Below, piece by piece: positions 38,576 through 46,015 of a stretch of DNA of 64,000 nucleotides. The first letter of the stretch is position 1, and every line of letters starts with the position of its first letter. The stretch is from positions 59,222,487-59,286,486 of the forward strand of contig OZ021727.1 of NCBI GenBank assembly GCA_963978545.1. Direction: 5' to 3'. Source of the DNA: Linyphia triangularis. Its lineage: Eukaryota > Arthropoda > Arachnida > Araneae > Linyphiidae. The notes below the pieces were generated by a model. The model was given only the letters and a program-made list of their open reading frames with translations. It searched no databases and was not told the DNA's origin. Both the position numbers and the translations under genes were made by a program.

Positions 38576-38845
38576 TGTAACATCATAGAGAACTTAGTTT
38601 TATCTCGCTGGGTGGCGCTGCCGAGAGTTTTTTTTGGTGTGCCTGTTTTGGTTTTGAAGGAAGAAAAAACGAGAGGACTCGGACTGGAAGAAGAAGAATG
38701 GCACAATCTTTATATCTATAATTGTTTCTCTAAAATCTAAAATGTTTGGTGTTTGTTGTGTGAAATGTGCCTTGTCCCGTGATTCATCCATGTGTGTGGA
38801 ATAAAGATCCTTTTCTATGGAAACTGTGTTCTTGATGATGGTACA
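38576..38845 (+). repeat. 5' LTR
   Basis: 270 bp with TG and CA termini. A polyadenylation signal AATAAA is at 38800-38805, about 40 bp before the LTR end. The LTR supplies the promoter of the element. The only difference from the 3' LTR is C at 38704. Confidence 0.97.
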
Positions 38846-38858
38846 AGAACACTTATTT

Positions 38859-38874
38859 TGGTTCCAGTGTAAGG
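38859..38874 (+). other. Possible tRNA primer-binding site
   Basis: Thirteen bases after the 5' LTR a TGG-initial stretch, TGGTTCCAGTG, has the form expected for pairing with a tRNA 3' end (CCA). The spacing is longer than usual and I cannot match it to a specific tRNA, so this is tentative. Confidence 0.3.
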
Positions 38875-39200
38875 GATTGTACAATACGTCCGAAGATCGA
38901 GGTGAGTGTTTTTCTTTCCAGTCTGGGATCATATCAGTGTATTTAGTTCAAAAATTATTATAGTAATTAGTTTGAATATTGAGTATTTTTTTTTAAAGTG
39001 TCCGGTAGGCTGAAAACAAAACTTCCTGTTTCTGATTTTGGAAAAAATGTTTGCCTAGGAATTGGTAAAAAAAAAAATATATCTCTTTCGTTAATTGCTT
39101 GAGAATAATCTGTTTTGAAATAACTGGTCCATTTTAAATGATTTCTTGTCATAATAATCTATGTTGTATGTGTAACATTTAAGAATTTTGGCTGTAAAAA

Positions 39201-39419
39201 AATTTTCGGGAAGATATATAAATCCTTTATATATGAAAATTGTTGAAATTCTGGTTGAATGTTTGGTTTGATACAACATATTATGCTATATTTTAACTAA
39301 TATAACAATTAGTTGTATGTTTAGAATCTTCTGTAACAAAACTTTCGGTTTGATATATAAGTCCCTTATAGATGAAAATTGTGGAGATTCTGGTTAAATG
39401 TTTGCTAAATAACATATTG
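39201..39419 (+). repeat. Diverged direct repeat in the retrotransposon leader
   Basis: Two copies of about 80 bp (39201-39284 and 39341-39419) share TTTCGG, GATATATAA, ATGAAAATTGT and ATTCTGGTT in order. They lie in the 1.47-kb stretch between the 5' LTR and the first Gag ATG. The leader (38846-40315) has no supported ORF. Confidence 0.7.
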
Positions 39420-40315
39420 AAATATGATTTATTTGTGGTAACAATTAAATTCTTGTCCGGTGTGCAATAAATTCAGAAACTTAAAAGTTTAAAACAAAAT
39501 AGTTCGTTTTGTTGAGTTTGCATAGGAAAGAAAAAATTGTGTTGTTTATTTGATTGTTATTCATTGTTAATTAAATGGTGTGTTAATATAGATATTCTGT
39601 GAAAGTATTTGAATGTGAAAGTTTCATTTCAGAAATAGTTTCATATACTTAAGATGTCTGGTAAATATTAACATTAAGTTAAATCTGGATAAATTACTTT
39701 AATTTCATCTAGTTTAAATAATTATAAACCTTGCTTTATAATATTATATTTGTCAAAATATAAGTTTCGCCATTTGTTGCTTCATTCGTTGAAAAGAGAA
39801 CTGTTAAGTTTTGCAATGACCTTGACACGTGTCTGAATTTGAAGTATTGCTGTGTTTTATTTCGCATTGAATGAAGTAGGGGAGAAAAGGATATTTGGTT
39901 GTTTTTTTTTAGGAAAGAACTAATGGTCGTTTTCTTTTTTTTTTATTCAACTGTACTTTTGATGCATGATGTGTGAGGGTACTATTTTTGTATTTAGAAA
40001 TAATTTCTGTTCGGAAATTTGCTTTTCTGTGTGGTGAATTGAAATGATAGTGCCTTATAAAAAAAATATATATATATATATTTGCATATAGTGAATTGTT
40101 GGTAAAAAAAATAAAAAGGTGATTTTTTTTTAAAATTAATATTGCATTTTATACTTTAATAAGTGTTTTAAAAATAAGGTTGATCAGTTAGGATTCACTC
40201 AATGCTTTTGAGCCATCAGGGGTGTGGATCTTTCTTATAAACATCCAAATGGTTTAAACATTTTCAGTATTTTGATTTTGAAAAAAAAAGGGGTAAAATA
40301 TTATTGTGTGGAATC

Positions 40316-40672
40316 ATGGCATTTTTAGGCTCTGCTAAGAAAATTGATTTACAGGTGTTAGCTTCTGAACTCGATATTACAATAGAACCTTCTGCTAAGG
40401 TTATTGCTTTAAAGAAAGCCATCCAGTCTCATAAAAATTATGAAGAAGAGTTTGTGAAAAATCTGTTACAAACAATCATTTCGGATAGGATTCAAATCGA
40501 AGAACACGAGAGGTTAGAAAGGGAAGAAATTATACAACAAGAGAAGCTAGAAAATGAAGAAAAGAAGCAACGAGAAAAATTAGAACAAGAACGCCAGTTT
40601 GAGCTTCAAAAACTGAAACTTGAATTGGACAATAGACCCGAGGCAAATATAAGCGCATCAAAGCCCAAGTGA
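40316..40672 (+). CDS. gag: Gag N-terminal segment, ending in an in-frame UGA
   Basis: The first ATG of the long frame is at 40316, giving MAFLGSAKKIDLQVLASELD. 118 codons follow before TGA at 40670-40672. Residues 1 to about 45 look like a small helical SAP-like fold. Residues 55-115 are a highly charged coiled coil rich in Glu, Lys, Gln and Arg, ending QFELQKLKLELDN. The frame resumes directly after the TGA with the rest of Gag, so this is either a nonsense mutation or a stop that is read through. The context (AAG TGA GAA) is not one of the well-known leaky-stop contexts. An in-frame ATG at 40688 could start a shorter Gag. Coiled-coil N-termini are common in structural Gag proteins. Confidence 0.85.
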   Translation: MAFLGSAKKIDLQVLASELDITIEPSAKVIALKKAIQSHKNYEEEFVKNLLQTIISDRIQIEEHERLEREEIIQQEKLENEEKKQREKLEQERQFELQKLKLELDNRPEANISASKPK

Positions 40673-43600
40673 GAATTGCATCACCTGATGCAGAAGTTTG
40701 ATCCCACGAGTGGTGATATCAGTTTATACTTAGTTCTCTTTGAGCGACAAGCTCAGAGAATTGAGCAATTCTGGGTGTCCCACTTAATTGGACTACTTCC
40801 AAATGAAATGGGTTTATTAATTGCCAGAGAGTCTGATGAAATCTGCAATGATTACCAGGAGGTTAAGAAGATATTGTTGAAAAGGTATAAATTGACACCC
40901 GAGAGGTTTCGGCAACTTTTTTGCCAGCACAACAAGAGTACTGACGGTTCCTGGAAAGACTATGTTTACGAATTGAGAAATTATTTCCAAGAATGGATAA
41001 AAGGGTTGGAAGTAGATACCTTTCAAAAATTATGTGATTTAACGATTACAGACCAGATAAAGCGCAGAACTCCTGCTGAAATCAGGGAACATTTTATTGA
41101 TGAGTGGGCTCATATTAAATCTCCTGAAGTCCTGGCTGAAAAGTTAGATGAGTACGATACTGTACGACGTCTCATAAAGAAAAAGGCTATCGTCCCTGGA
41201 GAAAAATCAGCTCCATTTTGGAAGAATAAGCTCAACACAGAGAAAAAACCTTTTGCAAGAGAACCAAAGCTGGAACAAAATGAAGCAGAAAATACAAATA
41301 AATTAAAGGAAGTATTTGAAAGACGCAAGAAACCACGTTGTTATCGTTGTGATTCAACAGAACATTTGCGTCCAAATTGTCCCTTGTTGAAGAAAAATCA
41401 AGAAAACATCTCCAACCTCAATCGTGTTATTATAAAAGAGGACGATGAATCGATGATACCTTTCACCTACATAGGAGAAGTGAATGGTTTCCAGATGAAA
41501 ATTCTTCGTGATACTGGGACCAGTATTGATGTGGTGTGTAGGAATCGAATAAAACCAGAAATGCTCACAGGCGAAAACATCTGGGTTCAACAACCTTTGG
41601 ACGAGGCTCCTGTTTGTTTGCCATTAGCAGAAGTGGAATTGAAAGGGGAATTTGGTCATGTGATTACCAAAGCTGCTGTCGTTTGGAGTCAAGTCGACAA
41701 GGGAAGATACTTGCTTGGAAATCGAACTGCAGCTCTTTTAGAGATGATGAAAAATGACTCTGTTCCATATCAGATGAATGCCATACAAACCAGAGCCCAA
41801 AAGTGTGCACAGGAATCAGAAATGGACGCTGTCGAAGAATCCATGACTGAAGATAACAACCCTGTGGATGATGAAGGACAAGGAATTGTGATAGAAGAAG
41901 ACGATTTGTTTTCCTTCCCTTCTAAAGAACAAGAATACGAGGGTTTGTCTCTTTTGAAAGTTGATTCTAGAACTTTCGCATCTCAGCAAAAAGACTGTCC
42001 AGTTTTGAAGTCAATCATTGAAAAACTGCAGCTAAAACAACCTGGAGATCCTGGAGGAGAGTTTGAAATCCTTTCAAACGGCATACTTATAAAGAAGAAA
42101 ACGGATAAGCTAGGAGTGGAGAGACCTTTATTGGTCATACCAAAAAAATATCGAGATGATTTAAAAGCTCTGTGCCACGAGGGAACCTCAGGACACCTGG
42201 GAGTGACAAAAACTAAAGATATATTCTCCAGATATTTCTTTTGGCCCCAGTGCTACAAGGAGATTGAAGAATATGTTAGAAGTTGCGACAGATGTCAGCG
42301 GGTTGGAAAACCTAATGACAAGAAGAAAGCTCCAATGAAGATAGTTCCTGTGATACAAGAGATTTTCTCAAAAATCAACGTCGATGCTTGTGGACCTCTT
42401 CCCGTTACTCCAAGTGGTAAACGTTATCTTATTACTGCCATGTGTCTTGCATCGAAATACCCGGATGCTGTTCCTGTTGATGATATCAGCTCAGTTTCAG
42501 TGGTTGATGCATTAATGCAGATTTTTAGTAGAATGGGATTCCCGAAGATTATACAGATGGACCAAGGAAGTTCTTTTACCAGTGAACTCACCACAACATT
42601 TTTAGAGAAGTTTGGTATAACCATCGTACACAGCTCTGTTTATCATCCTCAGAGTAATCCAGTGGAGAGATTTCACCGATCAGTTAAAAGAATTTTGAGA
42701 GTGTTGTGTTTAGAGGCAGGAACTGATTGGGAAAGGTCTATATATCCAGCTTTATTTGCTCTAAGGACAGTAACGCATGAGAGTACAGGATTTACCCCAG
42801 CAGAACTTGTGCATGGTAAAAACTTGAGAACGCCACTGACACTGTTGTATGAAAAATGGATGAACCAGGAAGATGAAGATGAACCAGTGACAGAATATGT
42901 TTTTGCTTTGATAAATCGTATGAAACGCTGTCAAGAGCTTGCTGCAGCCAAGATGGAGGAATCTCAACAGAGAAATAAAACTTGGTACGACAAAAGGGCA
43001 GTCAAGCGTGAGTTTCGTGAAGGTGATTTAGTGCTTATATTTTCTACATTTAAAGAAAACAAAATGAGCCCCCATTGGACTGGACCCGGAACTATCCTAA
43101 AAAAACTTTCTGAAACAAATTATGTAGTAGAACTACCCGATGTAAAGGCAACTTCCAAAGTGTATCATATTAACATGCTCAAGCCTTATTACAAAAGATC
43201 TGAACTGGTGAATTTTCTACTAAGTGAAAGGGATGAAAAAGTCGATGAAGACGAAATGGAAATTCCTTATGTGGACTCTAACCCAAATATCTTGGATATT
43301 GAAGACATGTTTCAAGACTATTATAAGGAAACTAGTCTAAATGAGGATCAAATCATTAAACTGAAAAGGCTGGTTTGCAAATATGAGATGTGCTTCTCCA
43401 ATGTTCCTGGGAAGACTGATCTAGTTATTCACGATATTGAACTTATCACCGATCAGCCACTTCTTTCCAAACCTTATAGAAATTCGCCCAGACAAAATTC
43501 TATCCTAAAAGCTGAAATCCAAAAGATGCTGGATATGAAGATAATAGAAGTCGGGTTTTCAGATTTCACCTCTCCTATGATTCTGGTTGAGTCACCTGGA

Positions 43601-43735
43601 AAAGACCCAAGACCGTGCATTGATTATAGAAATCTTAATAAAATCACAAAGACTAAGTTTTTCCCATTACCAAATATAGAAGAAAGAGTTGAAACCGTCT
43701 CATCGGCCCAATATATCACAATGCTGGACTTGTGA
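40673..43735 (+). CDS. gag-pol: Gag-Pol central segment: capsid, zinc knuckle, protease, integrase, start of reverse transcriptase
   Basis: In frame with the preceding Gag segment. Codon numbers count from the ATG at 40316. A SCAN-like capsid region (codons about 180-285) contains YKLTPERFRQLF and ELRNYFQEWI. A CCHC knuckle, CYRCDSTEHLRPNC, is at 342-355. The aspartic protease signature DTG is at 399-401. After an acidic linker comes integrase: zinc-binding His621, His627, Cys657 and Cys660; catalytic Asp690, Asp749 and Glu784; and a C-terminal GPY/F-like module ending HINMLKPYY near 957. A linker of about 85 residues leads into the reverse transcriptase fingers (CIDYRNLNK). TGA at 43733-43735 interrupts the palm in the motif TMLDL-stop-KGYWQIPL. 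Integrase lies before reverse transcriptase, unlike most Ty3/gypsy elements. Confidence 0.93.
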   Translation, partial: ELHHLMQKFDPTSGDISLYLVLFERQAQRIEQFWVSHLIGLLPNEMGLLIARESDEICNDYQEVKKILLKRYKLTPERFRQLFCQHNKSTDGSWKDYVYELRNYFQEWIKGLEVDTFQKLCDLTITDQIKRRTPAEIREHFIDEWAHIKSPEVLAEKLDEYDTVRRLIKKKAIVPGEKSAPFWKNKLNTEKKPFAREPKLEQNEAENTNKLKEVFERRKKPRCYRCDSTEHLRPNCPLLKKNQENISNLNRVIIKEDDESMIPFTYIGEVNGFQMKILRDTGTSIDVVCRNRIKPEMLTGENIWVQQPLDEAPVCLPLAEVELKGEFGHVITKAAVVWSQVDKGRYLLGNRTAALLEMMKNDSVPYQMNAIQTRAQKCAQESEMDAVEESMTEDNNPVDDEGQGIVIEEDDLFSFPSKEQEYEGLSLLKVDSRTFASQQKDCPVLKSIIEKLQLKQPGDPGGEFEILSNGILIKKKTDKLGVERPLLVIPKKYRDDLKALCHEGTSGHLGVTKTKDIFSRYFFWPQCYKEIEEYVRSCDRCQRVGKPNDKKKAPMKIVPVIQEIFSKINVDACGPLPVTPSGKRYLITAMCLASKYPDAVPVDDISSVSVVDALMQIFSRMGFPKIIQMDQGSSFTSELTTTFLEKFGITIVHSSVYHPQSNPVERFHRSVKRILRVLCLEAGTDWERSIYPALFALRTVTHESTGFTPAELVHGKNLRTPLTLLYEKWMNQEDEDEPVTEYVFALINRMKRCQELAAAKMEESQQRNKTWYDKRAVKREFREGDLVLIFSTFKENKMSPHWTGPGTILKKLSETNYVVELPDVKATSKVYHINMLKPYYKRSELVNFLLSERDEKVDEDEMEIPYVDSNPNILDIEDMFQDYYKETSLNEDQIIKLKRLVCKYEMCFSNVPGKTDLVIHDIELITDQPLLSKPYRNSPRQNSILKAEIQKMLDMKIIEVGFSDFTSPMILVESPGKDPRPCIDYRNLNKITKTKFFPLPNIEERVETVSSAQYITMLDL

Positions 43736-44737
43736 AAGGGGTATTGGCAAATTCCTCTAAGTCAACAAGCTCAAAGACTAGCTGCATTTGTGACTACATT
43801 TGGTACGTACAGACCTTTGAGGATGCCATTTGGCCTTAAAAATGCCCCCTATGAATTCAGCAAAATGGTCTCGCAACTTTTGGAGGGATGTGAGGAGTTT
43901 GCCGTGCCATACCTCGATGACATCGCGATCTTCTCAAGTTCCTTTCCAGATCATTTGAAACAGGTCGACATTGTACTAGGAAGAATAAAGAATGCTGGAC
44001 TAACCATCAAACAGTCAAAGTGCAAGTTTGCGCAGGGTCAAGTACAATATCTTGGACATGTCGTTGGACAGGGATGCAGGAAGCCAGCAGACTTGAAAAT
44101 CGAAGCAATCAAGAACTTTCCTCAACCCAAGACCAAAACTGATGTAAGAGCTTTCCTCGGCTTGGCTGGGTACTATAGTCGTTACATGCCTATGTTTTCG
44201 TCCATTGCATCCCCTTTGACGGATGTGTTGAAAGGGAAAACGCGTCAAGGAACAATTAATTGGACTTCAGACTGTGATAAAGCATTCGTTGCACTGAAGG
44301 AATCGCTCTGTAATTTTCCTATACTGTATGCACCAGACTATAAAAAACCATTTATAGTGCAAACAGATGCATCGGACAGCGGAATGGGAGTAGTGTTGTC
44401 CCAGCTTGGTGACAATGGTTCCGACCATCCAATAATCTACCTCAGTAAGAAGTTTTCGAGTGCAGAAAAACGTTACAGTGTGAGTGAGAAAGAGTGTGCA
44501 ACCATCATCTTCGCAATAAAAAAACTCAGGTGTTATCTTGATGGAAACTATTTCACAATCGTCACGGACCATAATCCGTTAGTATGGTTGAACTCTCATG
44601 CCAGCACAAATGCTCGACTCATGCGTTGGTCACTGGCGTTACAGCCCTTTAATTTTGATGTCGAACATCGTCGTGGGTCAATGCACCAAAATGCTGATGG
44701 GTTAAGCAGGATCCACACTCTTGAGGAATCTGCTTGA
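43736..44737 (+). CDS. pol: Pol C-terminal segment: reverse transcriptase palm and thumb, RNase H
   Basis: This continues in the same frame after the UGA at 43733. It begins KGYWQIPLSQQAQRLAAF, then FGLKNAPYEFSKMV and the catalytic YLDD at 43910-43921, followed by the thumb and connection (AFLGLAGYYSRYMPMF), as in Ty3/gypsy. RNase H follows, with QTDASDSGMG, SEKECATIIFAI and VTDHNPLVWL supplying the catalytic Asp, Glu and Asp. The frame ends HQNADGLSRIHTLEESA at TGA 44735-44737, the usual Ty3/gypsy RNase H end. No chromodomain, integrase or envelope ORF follows, which confirms that integrase is not in the standard place. There are no frameshifts in this segment. Confidence 0.93.
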   Translation, partial: KGYWQIPLSQQAQRLAAFVTTFGTYRPLRMPFGLKNAPYEFSKMVSQLLEGCEEFAVPYLDDIAIFSSSFPDHLKQVDIVLGRIKNAGLTIKQSKCKFAQGQVQYLGHVVGQGCRKPADLKIEAIKNFPQPKTKTDVRAFLGLAGYYSRYMPMFSSIASPLTDVLKGKTRQGTINWTSDCDKAFVALKESLCNFPILYAPDYKKPFIVQTDASDSGMGVVLSQLGDNGSDHPIIYLSKKFSSAEKRYSVSEKECATIIFAIKKLRCYLDGNYFTIVTDHNPLVWLNSHASTNARLMRWSLALQPFNFDVEHRRGSMHQNADGLSRIHTLEESA

Positions 44738-44952
44738 TAAATTTTTCATTTTTATAATTGTGTAAAAATGTGTTGCTTTTATTATATAACCATATTCTAT
44801 GTATGTTTAGTATATATCTATATATTGAGTTTAGAATATTTTTTTTTCTGCACTGATCCCACTGGTAAGGATACACTCTTTTGCAGTAATTTACAGTAAC
44901 TATTTTATAAACTTTCTTTCCTCGCAATAACCTCGGACATAAAGTTTCTTCC

Positions 44953-44965
44953 AGGGGGGGAAGAA
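44953..44965 (+). other. Polypurine tract of the LTR retrotransposon
   Basis: AGGGGGGGAAGAA lies one base before the 3' LTR, the expected primer site for plus-strand DNA synthesis. The 44738-44952 stretch between the Pol stop and this tract has no ORF. Confidence 0.85.
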
Positions 44966-44966
44966 C

Positions 44967-45236
44967 TGTAACATCATAGAGAACTTAGTTTTATCTCGCT
45001 GGGTGGCGCTGCCGAGAGTTTTTTTTGGTGTGCCTGTTTTGGTTTTGAAGGAAGAAAAAACGAGAGGACTCGGACTGGAAGAAGAAGAATGGCAAAATCT
45101 TTATATCTATAATTGTTTCTCTAAAATCTAAAATGTTTGGTGTTTGTTGTGTGAAATGTGCCTTGTCCCGTGATTCATCCATGTGTGTGGAATAAAGATC
45201 CTTTTCTATGGAAACTGTGTTCTTGATGATGGTACA
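44967..45236 (+). repeat. 3' LTR
   Basis: 270 bp, identical to the 5' LTR except for A at 45095. AATAAA is at 45191-45196. It is followed immediately by CTGG, the target duplication. Confidence 0.97.
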
Positions 45237-45803
45237 CTGGCCCTAGGTACAATGAGCACTTTGTACCTAAGGCCATTTGTAAAATGTATTAAAAAAAACT
45301 TTCTATTTCACAGAATCTATTATTTGAAGTATTCATTCTAATCCCAATGGGAAGTAATTACTATAACGATGTATGTATATCAGTTTCACATTTTTAAACG
45401 GCCCAGTGTCTCTTTTTTTGTGCATTGAAAAAAGGCGGCCCTAGGTACACAGGTTTCCATATAATTCTCTTGCGTGCAGCCCAAATTCGGAGGTATTTCT
45501 GTGAGCAGAAGAGCAACGATTTCAAACATCCAATCACAAACCTTCTAAGTATACTTTATGCACGGATTTTCAAATTCAGCAATCTAGCCAATCACAATAT
45601 ATCTTTTGGAATTTGACTAATACATTTGGAAACAGCCAACAACTTGGATTCGCTATATTTTATCTTTTTTTATTACAATCTACAGATACAAATTATTGTT
45701 TATTTAAAACGTATTGATTTGATATTTACGAGGATTCGAGAATAAATAGATGCAAGATGTTTACATTTAGTTGGATTAGAAATTCCGGTAACTTTTCCGT
45801 TAA

Positions 45804-46015
45804 AGGGGGCTGTTGGCAATATATAAAATATGAGTGAAACTTACAAAAGTACGGTACGGATTTTGCGCCAAGGTGATTTTCGCCAATAAATGGTAGCAGT
45901 AGCCATTTTTTAATAACAAGTGAACTGCCTATGATTGCCCTAATTTGGCTGGTTTTATGTAAACAATTCTTGGCCCAGAATCCGTACCGTACTTGGATAT
46001 TGCCACCAACCCTCT
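45804..46015. mobile_element. TTAA-flanked MITE, 212 bp
   Basis: The left end AGGGGGCTGTTGGCAATAT and the reverse complement of the right end, AGAGGGTTGGTGGCAATAT, match at 16 of 19 positions. Both are flanked by TTAA (45800-45803 and 46016-46019). Inverse complementarity resumes further in, with AGTACGGTACGGATT near 45851 and its complement near 45980. The TTAA duplication suggests mobilisation by a piggyBac-type transposase. There is no coding capacity, and it is a different family from the elements at 12.7 and 22.2 kb. Confidence 0.65.

Larger units (their letters stand above)
38576..45236 (+). mobile_element. LTR retrotransposon, Ty3/gypsy with integrase before reverse transcriptase (Gmr1-type order)
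   Basis: A complete 6661-bp element with 270-bp LTRs beginning TGTAAC and ending GGTACA. It is flanked by the 4-bp duplication CTGG (38572-38575 and 45237-45240). A polypurine tract lies just before the 3' LTR. One frame encodes Gag, a CCHC knuckle, protease, integrase, reverse transcriptase and RNase H in that order. Ordinary Ty3/gypsy elements have integrase last; integrase upstream of reverse transcriptase defines the Gmr1 group. The LTRs differ at one position (C at 38704, A at 45095), so the insertion is recent. It is antisense to the Dscam-like gene and sits inside a pogo-like remnant. Confidence 0.95.
36766..45451 (+). mobile_element. pogo/Tigger-like DNA transposon remnant, interrupted by an LTR retrotransposon
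   Basis: The left end TGTGTACCTAGGGCC (36766-36780) is the exact reverse complement of GGCCCTAGGTACACA at 45437-45451. If the element proper starts at CCTAGGGCC, both sides carry TA, the target of the pogo/Tc1 group. Between them lies the C-terminal end of a pogo/jerky-type transposase on the plus strand. Removing the LTR element and one copy of its target duplication leaves about 2.0 kb. The GTACCTAGGGCCA motif recurs internally at 37121-37152 (as an inverted pair), 38551, 45238 and 45261. The exact element ends are inference. Confidence 0.6.

Noticed and set aside
40817..44572. Several minus-strand ORFs of 65-100 codons inside the retrotransposon
   Set aside because: They lie opposite Gag-Pol and show no domain of their own.
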